From Falsiroseomonas sp050563525 (GTDB taxonomy: Bacteria; Pseudomonadota; Alphaproteobacteria; Acetobacterales; Acetobacteraceae), in the NCBI RefSeq assembly GCF_050563525.1, contig NZ_JBNXUN010000001.1, positions 124,001 to 188,000 of the forward strand: a stretch of 64,000 nt of DNA, written 5' to 3'. Positions 1 through 8,846 of this stretch are shown in pieces. Below the pieces are notes generated by a model that saw nothing but the letters and a program-made list of their open reading frames with translations, did not search any database and had not been told where the DNA came from. Both the position numbers and the translations under genes were made by a program. Positions within the stretch are counted from its first letter, which is position 1, and the number at the start of each line of letters is the position of its first letter.

Positions 1-2
1 AC

Positions 3-683
3 CCTACCGACCGGCCCTATGCCGGCCACCTGTATGGCGCGCTGGTGCTGCAGCGGGACAGCGGCAGCGCGCTCAGCACGCTGGAGTTGCAGGCCGGCGT
101 GGTCGGCCCGGCGGCGCTCGGCGAATTCGTGCAGAATTCGGTGCATGACGCGATCCGCGTCGACACCACCAATGGCTGGGACCGCCAGCTGAAGGATGAG
201 CTGGCGCTGAACATGGTGTTCGAGCGCACGCTTCGGACCCCGACCCTGCGGGTCGGCGGGATCGAGGCCGACCTGCTGCCCTCCATGACCCTGGCGCTGG
301 GCAATGTCTCAACCTATGGCGCCGCCGGTGTGACGGTTCGCCTGGGGCAGGGGCTGGATGCGGATTACGGCGCGCCCCGGCTGCGGCCGGCGCTGGTGGG
401 TTCCGCCTTCTTCCAGCCGCGTCAGGAATTCGGCTGGTACGGCTTCGTCGGTGGGCAGGGGCGCGCGGTGGCTCGGGACATCTTCCTGGATGGCAACACT
501 TGGCGCGACGGCGGACCTTCGGTCGACAAGCGGCCGCTGGTGGCGGATGTGACGGCGGGGCTGGTGGTGCATTGGCGCGGCTTCCGGGCCGCCTACAGCC
601 ACGTCTGGCGGTCGGAGGAGTTCTACGGCCAGCGCGGCGGGTTGCAGAGCTTCGGGTCCATCGGGGTCACCGCGCGGTTCTGA
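3..683 (+). CDS. LpxR-like outer-membrane lipid A deacylase, 5' truncated
   Basis: The frame is open from the first bases of the window, so the start lies upstream; the GTG at 45 is only an internal valine. The first visible residues read PTDRPYAGHLYGALV, which matches the conserved DRPYAG-x-LY segment of the LpxR (DUF2219) family. That family removes the 3'-acyloxyacyl chain of lipid A in the outer membrane. The visible 226 residues show alternating hydrophobic and aromatic strands and end in ARF, a terminal phenylalanine typical of beta-barrel proteins inserted by BamA. The catalytic N-terminal residues are not visible, so activity cannot be judged. Family assignment is fairly firm; the substrate is inferred from the family. 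Confidence 0.75.
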   Translation, partial: PTDRPYAGHLYGALVLQRDSGSALSTLELQAGVVGPAALGEFVQNSVHDAIRVDTTNGWDRQLKDELALNMVFERTLRTPTLRVGGIEADLLPSMTLALGNVSTYGAAGVTVRLGQGLDADYGAPRLRPALVGSAFFQPRQEFGWYGFVGGQGRAVARDIFLDGNTWRDGGPSVDKRPLVADVTAGLVVHWRGFRAAYSHVWRSEEFYGQRGGLQSFGSIGVTARF

Positions 684-744
684 ATTTGCACATGGCACAA
701 CCTTGCGTTGCCCCGGGCGCCCTGCCTGTGGCATCCACCGCAGC

Positions 745-1701
745 ATGGTCCAGACTCGTCGACTTCTTCTTTTGGCCGCTTCCGGCCTGCTCGCCTCGGA
801 GGCCCAGGCGGCCACCCAGGGGTTCGAGGCGTTCCTCGATGGCGTCCGGGCCGATGCGCGGCGGGCCGGCGTTTCCCCGGCCACGCTGAACCGCGCCCTT
901 GCCGGGCTGCAACCCAATGCGCGGGTGCTGGAGTTGGACCGGCGGCAGCCCGAGTTCACCCAGACCTGGGAACAGTACCGCGACGCCCGCCTGTCGCAGC
1001 AGCGGATCGACGCCGGCCGTCGCGCCTTCGCCGACAACCGCGCGACGCTGGAGGCCGTGCAGGCAAGGTTCTCCGTCTCGCCGCGCATCGTCACCGCGAT
1101 CTGGGGGCTGGAGACGAATTACGGCGGCTTCATGGGCAACATGAACGTCATCCAGTCCCTGGCGACGCTCGCCTGGGACGGCCGGCGAGCCAGCTATTTC
1201 CGCGCCGAGCTGTTGGCCGCGCTGAAGATCCTGGAAGCCGGCCATGTGACGCCAGACCGGATGCGCGGCAGTTGGGCCGGCGCCATGGGCCACCCCCAAT
1301 TCATGCCGAGCAACTTCGACCGGCTGGCGGTGGACATGGATGGCGATGGCCGCCGCGACATCTGGGACAACCGCGCGGACGCACTGGGCTCGATCGGCAA
1401 CTACCTGGCCCGGTCCGGCTGGCGCGACGACGAGCTGTGGGGGCGGGAGGTGGTGCTGCCGGCGGGCTTCGACCCGGAACAGGCCAGCCGCACCAACATG
1501 CGGCCGCTGCGGGACTGGGTGCGGATGGGCGTGCGCCGGCCGGATGGAGAGGCGATCCCGCCGCTCGACATGCAGGCGGCGGTGCTCATCATGGGTGGGC
1601 AGGCCTTCCTAGTCTACCACAACTTCAACGTCATCCGGCGCTACAACCCCTCCAACTTCTATGCGCTGGCGGTTGGCCTGCTGTCGGATCGCGTGGCCTG
1701 A
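745..1701 (+). CDS. Lytic murein transglycosylase, MltB/SLT_2 family
   Basis: Periplasmic enzyme expected to cleave the MurNAc-GlcNAc bond of peptidoglycan with 1,6-anhydro product formation. The start was placed at the ATG at 745 because it gives a clean signal peptide (MVQTRRLLLLAASGLLASEAQA); the earlier in-frame codon at 703 would add an unlikely GC-rich leader. The catalytic glutamate lies in the IWGLETNYGG motif, and the GAMGHPQFMPSNF segment matches the substrate-cleft motif of the MltB family. About 318 residues, normal for soluble family members; no lipobox is present. The stop codon overlaps the start of the RlpA gene (TGATG), so the two wall enzymes are probably co-translated. Confidence 0.9.
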   Translation: MVQTRRLLLLAASGLLASEAQAATQGFEAFLDGVRADARRAGVSPATLNRALAGLQPNARVLELDRRQPEFTQTWEQYRDARLSQQRIDAGRRAFADNRATLEAVQARFSVSPRIVTAIWGLETNYGGFMGNMNVIQSLATLAWDGRRASYFRAELLAALKILEAGHVTPDRMRGSWAGAMGHPQFMPSNFDRLAVDMDGDGRRDIWDNRADALGSIGNYLARSGWRDDELWGREVVLPAGFDPEQASRTNMRPLRDWVRMGVRRPDGEAIPPLDMQAAVLIMGGQAFLVYHNFNVIRRYNPSNFYALAVGLLSDRVA

Positions 1702-2624
1702 TGCGGCCTGTCCTGGCGGTCCTGGTTCTGGCCGCACTCGCCGGCTGTGCGCAGCGTGCGCCGCAGCCGCAGGGCCAGCCGCGCTACCTGATCGGCGAGC
1801 CCTACCAGATGGGTGGCACCTGGTCCTATCCGCGCGAGAACTTCTCTCTCGTGGAGACGGGCATCGCGACCATCGCCGCGGATGCGCGGGCCGGGCGCCG
1901 CACGGCGAATGGCGAAATCCACGACCCGACGGCGCTGATGGCGGCGCACCGCACGCTGCAGATGCCGGCGCTGCTGGCGGTGACGAACCTGGAGACCGGC
2001 TTGCGGCTGGAGGTGCGGGTGAACGACCGCGGTCCGGCGCAGCCGGGTCGCGTGGTAGCGCTGTCCCGCCGCGCCGGCCAGCTTCTCGGTATCCGGGAAG
2101 GCGGCACGGCGCAGGTGCGGATCGAGGTGGTGGGCGAGCCGAGCCGGGCGCTCGCGGCCGGCCTGCCGAACACCGAAACCCCGCCGCTCGAAATCGCCGC
2201 CGCGCCACTGGCGGCGGTGGAGCGTGAGACTCTGGCGCCGCCGCCAGGCGCGACGCAGTCCGCGCGGCTGCGCCAGGCTCGGCAGTTTCCCGGCGCCACC
2301 GGTAGCACCACCGCCACCGCCACCGCCGGCACCGCCTCCGCCCCGCCGCTGCGGCTGCCAGAGCGCGTGACGCGGGTTGCGGCCTCGCCAGGACAGCTGT
2401 GGATCGAGACCGCCACCTTCTCCCGCCGCGACATGGCGAACCGCCAGGTCGCCCGGCTGGCGGGGCTGCGGGCGCGGGTGGACCAACTGGGCGGGCAGGG
2501 GCGCGGCGCGCAGCCGAGCTTCCGCGTGCGGCTTGGCCCATTCGGCAGTGTGGCGGAGGCGGACAGGGCGCTTGAGGGAACCCTGCGCGCCGGCGTATCG
2601 GAAGCACGTATCCTCGTCGACTAG
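1701..2624 (+). CDS. rlpA: RlpA-like septal ring lipoprotein with SPOR domain
   Basis: About 307 residues. The N-terminus has a lipobox (LAALAGC), so the mature protein should be a lipoprotein starting at that cysteine. A double-psi beta-barrel RlpA domain follows, with the hallmark segments RTANGEIHDPTALMAAHRTL and VRVNDRGP; the aspartate of NDRGP is conserved in active RlpA transglycosylases. A low-complexity Ala/Thr linker leads to a C-terminal SPOR domain (from about LWIETATFS to the end), which in other proteins binds denuded peptidoglycan at the division site. It sits between a lytic transglycosylase and a D,D-carboxypeptidase, consistent with a cell-wall remodelling operon. Confidence 0.9.
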   Translation: MRPVLAVLVLAALAGCAQRAPQPQGQPRYLIGEPYQMGGTWSYPRENFSLVETGIATIAADARAGRRTANGEIHDPTALMAAHRTLQMPALLAVTNLETGLRLEVRVNDRGPAQPGRVVALSRRAGQLLGIREGGTAQVRIEVVGEPSRALAAGLPNTETPPLEIAAAPLAAVERETLAPPPGATQSARLRQARQFPGATGSTTATATAGTASAPPLRLPERVTRVAASPGQLWIETATFSRRDMANRQVARLAGLRARVDQLGGQGRGAQPSFRVRLGPFGSVAEADRALEGTLRAGVSEARILVD

Positions 2625-2651
2625 GACGAGTCGCAGACAGGAGAGGCAGCC

Positions 2652-3857
2652 ATGCGGCGCCGCGAGATCATGGGGGCCGCAGCCGGCCTCGCCACCGGGC
2701 TTGTGGCACAGGACGCCGCGGCGCAGCGCAATGCGCCGGCGCGTCCCGCCGCCCGTCCTGCGCCGCCGCCCACGACCCCCGCCACCACGCCGCTCGGGCC
2801 GCTGGACACGACGGCGCGGCACGCCCTGATCATCGATTTCGATACCGGCGCGGTGCTGCTGGAGAAGGCGGCGGAGGACCGCATGCCGCCGTCCTCCATG
2901 TCCAAGCTGATGACCATGTATGTGGTGTTCGAGCTGCTGAAGAACGGCCGCCTGCGCATGGACCAGGAACTGCCGGTCAGCGAGCGCGCCTGGCGCATGG
3001 GCGGCAGCAAGATGTTCGTCGAGGTCGGCAACTCGATCAGCGTAGAAAACCTGTCCCGTGGCGTCATCGTCCAGTCCGGCAACGACGCCTGCATCGTGCT
3101 GGCCGAGGGCATCAGCGGCTCGGAGCAGCAATTTGCCGAGTTGATGAATGAGACAGCGCGCCGTATCGGCCTGACCGACAGCAACTTCCGCAATGCGACC
3201 GGTTGGCCCGACCCGGAACACCGGATGACCAGCCGCGACCTGGCGACCCTGGCGCGCCGGATCATCCACGACTTCCCAGAATACTACAGCCTCTACAACG
3301 AGCGTAGCTTCCGCTGGAACAACATCGCGCAGGAGAACCGCAACCCGGCACTCAGCCGCGTCGCCGGCGCCGATGGTCTCAAGACCGGGCATACCGAGGA
3401 AGCCGGCTACGGCCTGACGGCGTCCGCCATCCGCGGCGGCCGACGGCTGATCCTGGTGGTGAACGGCCTTTCCTCCATGCGGGCGCGCGCGGAGGAGAGC
3501 GAGCGGCTGTTCGAATGGGCGTTCCGCGAGTTCGAGAATGTCATCGTGTTCCGCGCCGCCGACACGGTGGAGGAGGTGCCGGTCTACCTCGGCGAACGCG
3601 CGACGGTGCCGCTGGTCGCCGGGCGTGACCTGGTGCTGACCCTGCCGCGGCAGTGGCGGCGCAACCTGCAGGTGCGGGTGCGCTACGATGCGCCGGTGCC
3701 GGCCCCGGTCAGCAAGGGGCAGGGCCTCGGCACGCTGGTGATCAGCGGGCAGGGGGTGCCGGAGCAGAACGTGCCGCTGATCGCCGGCGCGGATGTGGAC
3801 CGGCTCGGCCTGCTGCCGCGCATCCCGGCGGTGATCGGCCGCTGGTTCGCCAGCTGA
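2652..3857 (+). CDS. D-alanyl-D-alanine carboxypeptidase (PBP5/6 type)
   Basis: Penicillin-binding protein that trims the terminal D-Ala from muropeptides in the periplasm. All three active-site motifs are visible: SxxK in PSSMSKLM, SxN in QSGNDAC and KTG in LKTGHTEEAGYG. The N-terminus MRRREIMGAAAG resembles a Tat or Sec signal, followed by a Pro/Ala-rich linker to about residue 55. A C-terminal beta-rich region after about residue 300 matches the PBP5_C domain. A GGAG-type ribosome site lies just upstream (about 2640-2645). It follows rlpA by 27 bases and precedes tmk by 5 bases, so it is probably in one transcript with both. 401 residues, a usual family length. Confidence 0.93.
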   Translation: MRRREIMGAAAGLATGLVAQDAAAQRNAPARPAARPAPPPTTPATTPLGPLDTTARHALIIDFDTGAVLLEKAAEDRMPPSSMSKLMTMYVVFELLKNGRLRMDQELPVSERAWRMGGSKMFVEVGNSISVENLSRGVIVQSGNDACIVLAEGISGSEQQFAELMNETARRIGLTDSNFRNATGWPDPEHRMTSRDLATLARRIIHDFPEYYSLYNERSFRWNNIAQENRNPALSRVAGADGLKTGHTEEAGYGLTASAIRGGRRLILVVNGLSSMRARAEESERLFEWAFREFENVIVFRAADTVEEVPVYLGERATVPLVAGRDLVLTLPRQWRRNLQVRVRYDAPVPAPVSKGQGLGTLVISGQGVPEQNVPLIAGADVDRLGLLPRIPAVIGRWFAS

Positions 3858-3862
3858 GAGGC

Positions 3863-4486
3863 ATGCCGAGCCCCGGCAGGTTCATCACGCTGGAAGGCGG
3901 CGAGGGGGCGGGGAAATCGACCCAGGCCCGGTACCTCGCCGCGCATCTGGCTGGGCGCGGGCTGCCGGTGCTGCTGACGCGGGAGCCTGGCGGTGCGCCG
4001 GGGGCGGAGGCGATGCGGCGCGTGCTGCTCTCGGGCGCCGGGCTGGACCCGGTGGCCGAGGCGCTGCTGGTATTCGCGGCGCGACGGGATCACTGGGTGG
4101 CGACCATCCGCCCGGCGCTGGCGGCCGGCATTTGGGTGGTCTCCGATCGCTTCGCCGACAGCAGCCGCGCCTACCAGGGTCATGCGCAGGGCGTGAAGGC
4201 CGGCACCATCGAGAGCCTGGCCTGGATCGCGCTGGAGGGGCAGGAGCCGGACCTGACCGTGGTGCTGGACCTTCCGGTGGAACTCGGCTTGGCTCGCGCC
4301 CGGCAGCGCGGCGTGGCGGCGGACCGGTATGAGCGCCTCGACGCCGGGTTTCACGCCCGCGTGCGGGAGGGTTTTCGCGCGATCGCGGCGGCGGAACCTG
4401 GGCGCTGCGCATTGCTCGATGCCGCCGGCGCGCCGGAACTGCTCGCCGCCCGCATCGCGGCCCTGGTGGATGAGCGCCTGCCATGA
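3863..4486 (+). CDS. tmk: Thymidylate kinase
   Basis: Phosphorylates dTMP to dTDP for DNA synthesis. The protein begins MPSPGRFITLEGGEGAGKST, so the Walker A P-loop lies at about residues 12-19. The TREPGG motif of the dTMP site follows, and the arginine-rich LID segment RARQRGVAADRYE lies near residue 155. The start at 3863 is 5 bases after the carboxypeptidase stop and gives the standard N-terminus. 207 residues, typical. Its final codons overlap the holB start by 4 bases (ATGA). The tmk-holB-metG-tatD-hydrolase order is common in alphaproteobacteria. Confidence 0.97.
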   Translation: MPSPGRFITLEGGEGAGKSTQARYLAAHLAGRGLPVLLTREPGGAPGAEAMRRVLLSGAGLDPVAEALLVFAARRDHWVATIRPALAAGIWVVSDRFADSSRAYQGHAQGVKAGTIESLAWIALEGQEPDLTVVLDLPVELGLARARQRGVAADRYERLDAGFHARVREGFRAIAAAEPGRCALLDAAGAPELLAARIAALVDERLP

Positions 4487-5550
4487 GCCGCGCGCCGCGC
4501 GCCCTGAAGGTGCAGGAGTTCGCGCCGGACCCGGACCTGCCGGTTCGGTCCATGGCGGACCTGTTCGGGCATCGCGGCGCGGCGGAGACGCTGCAACGCG
4601 CCGCGCTGTCCGGCCGCCTGCCGCAGGCCTGGATGCTGGCGGGGCCGCCCGGCATCGGCAAGGCGACGCTTGCCTACCGCTTCGGCCGCTGGCTGCTGGC
4701 CGGTGGTGCGGAGTGCGGAGTGCCGGCCCACGCCGCGCCGCTGCACCTGGACCCGGCCAACCCGACCTTCCGCCGCATCGCCGCCGGCACGCATGCGGAT
4801 CTGCGCACGCTGCGCCCGAACACCGGCGAAAAGGGCGGCGTGAAGTCCATCATCCGCGTCGAGGATTCGCGGGAAGCGACCCGCTTCCTCGGCATGACCC
4901 CGGCAGAGGGCGGCTGGCGCTTCGTGCTGGTGGATGGCGCGGAGCATATGCGCGTCGAGGCGGCAAATGCGCTGCTGAAGACGCTGGAAGAACCGCCGCC
5001 ACGCTCGGTCCTGGTGCTGACCACCGCGGCGCCGGACCGCCTGCTGGCCACCATCCGCAGCCGGGTGCGCCGCCTGGACCTGGCGCCGCTGGCGCCGGAG
5101 GACCTCGACCCGCTGCTGGCCCGCCTGCTGCCCACGCTGACGACGACCGAGCGCGCCACGCTCGGCCGCATCGCGGAAGGCTCGGCCGGGCAGGCCATGG
5201 CGCTGGCGGAAGGCGAGGGGCTGGCCTTGCAGGCGCTGGTCGAGGAGGTGCTGGAGGGGCTGGCCGGCGGCAGCCGGCGGCGCTGGCATGCGCTGGCGGA
5301 CACCGTCGCGGCGAAGCGGGATGGCAGCAGCTTCCTGACCTTCATGGCCCTGCTGCGCCAGGCGATCTCGGCCGCGGTGCGGCAGGCGGCGCGTGGGCAT
5401 GGGGCGCCCGAATGGCTCGCCGGGCGTCCGCTTGCCGAGTGGTCGACCCTGTGGGATAGGCTCGGGCGGCTGGCGGCCGAGACGGATGCGCTCAGCCTGG
5501 ATCGCAAGCAGGCGGTCCTGACCGGGCTCCTGTGGCTCTCCAGAAGCTGA
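4483..5550 (+). CDS. holB: DNA polymerase III delta' subunit
   Basis: Clamp-loader subunit that with tau/gamma and delta opens the beta clamp. An AAA+ fold is visible: Walker A-like GPPGIGKATLAYR near residue 50, a VDGAEHMRVEAANALLKTLEEPP segment (the sensor and helix hallmark of delta'/DnaX proteins), then TIRSRVRRLDLAPL. The last motif replaces the usual SRC by SRV, which is tolerated in many delta' proteins. No zinc-binding cysteine cluster is seen, in contrast to DnaX. 355 residues. It starts within the tmk stop and ends 12 bases before metG. Confidence 0.95.
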   Translation: MSRAPRALKVQEFAPDPDLPVRSMADLFGHRGAAETLQRAALSGRLPQAWMLAGPPGIGKATLAYRFGRWLLAGGAECGVPAHAAPLHLDPANPTFRRIAAGTHADLRTLRPNTGEKGGVKSIIRVEDSREATRFLGMTPAEGGWRFVLVDGAEHMRVEAANALLKTLEEPPPRSVLVLTTAAPDRLLATIRSRVRRLDLAPLAPEDLDPLLARLLPTLTTTERATLGRIAEGSAGQAMALAEGEGLALQALVEEVLEGLAGGSRRRWHALADTVAAKRDGSSFLTFMALLRQAISAAVRQAARGHGAPEWLAGRPLAEWSTLWDRLGRLAAETDALSLDRKQAVLTGLLWLSRS

Positions 5551-5562
5551 CCGAGAACCTGG

Positions 5563-7104
5563 ATGCCGGATACCGTGACAACAAGCTCCTACCTCACCAC
5601 GCCGATCTATTACGTCAACGACCGGCCGCATATCGGGCACGCCTATACCTCCCTGGCCACCGATGTGCTGGCGCGCTGGCGGCGATTGCAGGGACGGCGG
5701 GTGTTCTTCCTGACCGGGACGGACGAGCACGGCCAGAAGGTGGAGAAGGCGGCGCAGGATGCGGGGATGGACCCGCAGGCCTTCACCGACCGCGTCAGCC
5801 AGCACTTCGCCGACCTGACCACCACCATGGGCTTCTCCAACGACGCCTTCATCCGCACCACGGAAGACCGCCACAAGCGCGCCTGCCAGGCGCTGTGGGA
5901 AAAGCTGGCCGCCAACGGCGAGATCTACCTCGGCGCCTATGAGGGCTGGTACGCGGTGCGTGACGAGGCCTTCTACGGCCCGGATGAACTGGTCGAGCGG
6001 GACGGGGTGAAATACGCGCCCTCCGGCGCCCCGGTGGAATGGGTGCGGGAGCCGTCCTACTTCTTCCGCTTGTCCAACTGGTCGGATCGCTTGCTGGCCT
6101 TCTACGACGCCAACCCGGATTTCATCCTGCCGGCCGGCCGGCGGAACGAAGTGGTGGCGTTCGTGAAGTCGGGGCTGTCCGACCTGTCCATCTCCCGCAC
6201 CTCCTTCCGCTGGGGCGTGAAGGTACCGGGTGACGATGCGCATGTGATGTATGTGTGGCTGGATGCGCTGACCAACTACATCACCGCGCTGGGCTGGCCG
6301 GACGAGAGCACCGAAGCTTGGCAACTCTGGCCGGCCGAGGTGCATTTCGTCGGCAAGGACATCCTCCGGTTCCATGCCATCTATTGGCCGGCCTTCCTGA
6401 TGGCGGCGGGCCTGCCGGTGCCGCGGCGCGTCTTCGCGCATGGCTGGTGGACCAATGAAGGCCAAAAGATCTCGAAGTCGCTCGGCAACGTCATTGATCC
6501 GGTGGCGCTGGTCGAGGAGTTCGGGCTGGACCCGGTGCGCTACTTCCTGCTGCGAGAGGTGCCCTTCGGGCAGGATGGCGATTTTTCCCGTGGCGCGTTG
6601 GTCAACCGGCTGAACGGCGAGCTGGCCAATGCGCTGGGCAACCTCGCCAACCGCACGCTATCGCTGATCCAGCGCAACTGCGACGCGACGCTGCCGGAGG
6701 CGACGGAGCCCGCCGAGGCCGATGCGGCGATGGTGGCGCAGCTTGCGGCGCTGCCGGGCCTCGTTGGCGCGCATCTGGACCGCCAGGAATTCCACCTGGC
6801 GCTGGAGGCGATCATGGCCGCGGTGCGCGACGCGAATGGCTACATCACGGTCGCCGCGCCCTGGGCCCTGAAGAAGACCGACCCGGCACGCGGCCGGGCG
6901 GTGCTGCGCCACCTGCACGATGCGCTGCGCGTCTTTGCCACGGTCTTGCAGCCTTTCATGCCGGCGACGATGGCGAAGCTGCTGGACCAGCTTGGCGTGC
7001 CGGAGGCGGCGAGGGGGCTCGAGGACCTCGCGACGCCGCTGCCGGCGGGCCTCCCGCTGCCGCCGCCGGAGCCGCTGTTTCGCAAGATCGAGGCCGTCGC
7101 GTGA
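5563..7104 (+). CDS. metG: Methionyl-tRNA synthetase
   Basis: Class I aminoacyl-tRNA synthetase that charges tRNA-Met. The HIGH signature appears as HIGH in RPHIGHAYTSLATDV near residue 26, and the KMSKS signature as KISKSLGN near residue 305. The anticodon-binding helical domain occupies the C-terminal 150 residues. At 513 residues it is the short form without the C-terminal Trbp111-like dimerisation domain, as usual in alphaproteobacteria. No zinc knuckle of four cysteines is evident in the connective peptide, consistent with the zinc-free subclass. It overlaps the TatD gene by 4 bases. Confidence 0.97.
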   Translation: MPDTVTTSSYLTTPIYYVNDRPHIGHAYTSLATDVLARWRRLQGRRVFFLTGTDEHGQKVEKAAQDAGMDPQAFTDRVSQHFADLTTTMGFSNDAFIRTTEDRHKRACQALWEKLAANGEIYLGAYEGWYAVRDEAFYGPDELVERDGVKYAPSGAPVEWVREPSYFFRLSNWSDRLLAFYDANPDFILPAGRRNEVVAFVKSGLSDLSISRTSFRWGVKVPGDDAHVMYVWLDALTNYITALGWPDESTEAWQLWPAEVHFVGKDILRFHAIYWPAFLMAAGLPVPRRVFAHGWWTNEGQKISKSLGNVIDPVALVEEFGLDPVRYFLLREVPFGQDGDFSRGALVNRLNGELANALGNLANRTLSLIQRNCDATLPEATEPAEADAAMVAQLAALPGLVGAHLDRQEFHLALEAIMAAVRDANGYITVAAPWALKKTDPARGRAVLRHLHDALRVFATVLQPFMPATMAKLLDQLGVPEAARGLEDLATPLPAGLPLPPPEPLFRKIEAVA

Positions 7105-7874
7105 TTGTCGACAGCCACTGCCATCTGGACCACTTCCGGGGCGAGGCGCAGGACGCAGCGGTGGCACGCGCCAAGGCGGCGGGCGTGGGTGTGATGGTCA
7201 CCATCGGCACCAGGCTTGGCGAGCAGGCGGCCGCGGTACGGGCGATCGCGGACCGGCATGCGGGCGTGTTCGCCACCGTCGGTATCCACCCGCACAATGC
7301 CGGCGAAGGCGAGCTTCCGACGGTCGAGGCGATCCTGGCTGAGGCCGATCATCCGCGCGTGGTCGGGATCGGCGAGAGCGGTCTCGACTACTTCTACGAC
7401 AAGGCGCCGCGCGACCGGCAGCAGGCCGGCTTCCGGCGCCATATCGAAGCCGCGCGGCAATCCGGCCTGCCGCTGGTGGTGCATGCGCGCGACGCCGATG
7501 CGGACATGGCCGCGATCCTGGAAGATGAGGATGCGCGCGGCAAGTTTCCCTTCCTGCTGCACTGCTTCTCCTCCGGCGCGGACCTCGCGCGAACCGCGGT
7601 GCGTCTTGGTGGTTTCATCTCCTTCAGCGGCATGCTGACCTTCCCGAAGTCCGACGCGATCCGCGCCGTCGCTGCCGAGACCCCGGCGGACCGCCTGCTG
7701 GTGGAGACCGACAGCCCCTACCTGGCGCCGGTGCCGCTGCGCGGGAAGCCGTGCGAGCCGGCCTATGTGGTGCATACGGCGGCGAAGCTGGCGCAGGTGA
7801 GGGGGCTCGGCAGCGCCGAACTGGCGGACCTGACCACCGGCAACTTCCACCGCCTGTTCAGCCGGGCGCGTTGA
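7101..7874 (+). CDS. TatD-family metal-dependent hydrolase
   Basis: TIM-barrel amidohydrolase-like protein of the TatD/YcfH family; members are 3'-5' DNA/RNA exonucleases or D-aminoacyl-tRNA-related hydrolases. Metal ligands are all visible: HxH in DSHCHLDHF at residues 4-8, Glu in GIGESGLDYFYD, His in VVHARDADAD, His in LLHCFSSG and the final Asp in ETDSPYLAPVP. 257 residues, the usual size. It starts with GTG inside the metG stop and is followed with a one-base overlap by the beta-lactamase-fold gene. Co-location with metG and holB is widely conserved. Confidence 0.93.
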   Translation: MIVDSHCHLDHFRGEAQDAAVARAKAAGVGVMVTIGTRLGEQAAAVRAIADRHAGVFATVGIHPHNAGEGELPTVEAILAEADHPRVVGIGESGLDYFYDKAPRDRQQAGFRRHIEAARQSGLPLVVHARDADADMAAILEDEDARGKFPFLLHCFSSGADLARTAVRLGGFISFSGMLTFPKSDAIRAVAAETPADRLLVETDSPYLAPVPLRGKPCEPAYVVHTAAKLAQVRGLGSAELADLTTGNFHRLFSRAR

Positions 7875-8677
7875 TGCGGGTGACGCTGCTGGGCTGCGGC
7901 GGCTCAGCCGGCGTGCCGCAACTGGGCGGGCCGGATGGACGCGGCGAATGGGGCGCCTGCGATCCGGACGAGCCGCGCAATCGCCGCAGCCGCACCGCCG
8001 CCCTGGTGCAGGATGAGGCGGGCCGGCGCCTGCTGATCGACGCCGGGCCGGATCTGCGCCAGCAGTTCCTGGCATCCGGGACCGCAACGATCGACGCGGT
8101 TGCCTTCACACACCCACACGCCGACCACGTGCTTGGGATTGACGAGTTGCGCGCCGTCAACCGGCTGCGCGGCACCGCGCTGGATGCCTTTGGCACCTAT
8201 CTGACCCTGTCCGAGATCCGGCGCCGGTTCGAGTATGCATTCCGGCCGCCGACTCCGCCCGCCTTCTTCCGTCCGGCCTTGTCGGCCCTACCGATCGCAC
8301 CAGGCGAGACGGTGGCAATGGCAGGCATGCAGGTCCAGGTGTTCCGGCAAGACCACCAGGTGATGGAGACCCTGGGATTCCGGATCGGCGCCTTCGCCTA
8401 TTCGACCGATGTCGTCAGCCTGCCGGAGGAGAGCCTGGCGGCGCTGGCCGGGCTGGACACCTGGGTCGTCGGCTGCCTCCAGCGCGCCCCACACCCGGTG
8501 CATGCCGGGATCGGCCAGGTCCTGGAGTGGGTCGCGCGGCTGCGGCCTCGGCGCACCGTGCTGACCCATATGGGGATCGACATGGATTTCCGCACGCTGC
8601 GCGCCAGCCTGCCGGACAGTGTCGAGCCCGGGCATGACGGCATGGTGCTGGAGGTTCCCGACGGGGCCGCTCGCTGA
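7874..8677 (+). CDS. MBL-fold hydrolase, PhnP/RNase Z-like
   Basis: Metallo-beta-lactamase-fold phosphodiesterase. The start at 7874 gives MRVTLLGCGGSAGVPQ, the standard N-terminus of PhnP-like proteins. The zinc motif THPHADHVLGIDEL supplies HxHxDH; further ligands are the Asp in AYSTDVVSLPEE and the His in LTHMGIDMDF. Family members include phosphoribosyl 1,2-cyclic phosphate phosphodiesterase, but a phn operon is absent here, so the natural substrate is unknown. 267 residues. It is the last + strand gene before the AT-rich island at 8.8 kb. Confidence 0.88.
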   Translation: MRVTLLGCGGSAGVPQLGGPDGRGEWGACDPDEPRNRRSRTAALVQDEAGRRLLIDAGPDLRQQFLASGTATIDAVAFTHPHADHVLGIDELRAVNRLRGTALDAFGTYLTLSEIRRRFEYAFRPPTPPAFFRPALSALPIAPGETVAMAGMQVQVFRQDHQVMETLGFRIGAFAYSTDVVSLPEESLAALAGLDTWVVGCLQRAPHPVHAGIGQVLEWVARLRPRRTVLTHMGIDMDFRTLRASLPDSVEPGHDGMVLEVPDGAAR

Positions 8678-8817
8678 CTGTCCTTCGCCGAACCTCGTGC
8701 GGGATCGGCGGAGGGCACCCTTTGTTCCAGCGGTCGGCCGGGCGGGTGCGGTTGTGCGACAGGTCAAGCGCCGTGCTCAACATACAAGGAAGCCCACCGG
8801 CTTATCCCCATTCTAAT

Positions 8818-8845
8818 TCTTTCCATAATATTGATTATGCGGCAA
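8818..8845 (-). other. dif: Candidate dif (XerC/XerD) site in an AT-rich intergenic island
   Basis: Within the 291-base gap (8678-8968) the minus strand reads TTGCCGCATAA, TCAATA, TTATGGAAAGA: an 11-6-11 layout with the inverted CATAA/TTATG core that XerC and XerD arms share. By eye 18 of 28 positions agree with the E. coli dif site, including CGCATAA and TTATG..AA. The core is also a perfect palindrome (CATAAT at 8824-8829, ATTATG at 8834-8839). GGGNAGGG octamers point towards this spot from both sides, and single-gene G/C bias inverts across it. The alternative is a regulator operator or promoter for mazG. Site identity is inferred; the layout and polarity are seen. Confidence 0.6.
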
Positions 8846-8846
8846 C

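Noticed and set aside
708..2624. A 638-residue protein covering the transglycosylase and RlpA genes
   Set aside because: The first part is an out-of-frame shadow of the transglycosylase; the real RlpA starts at 1701 with a lipobox.
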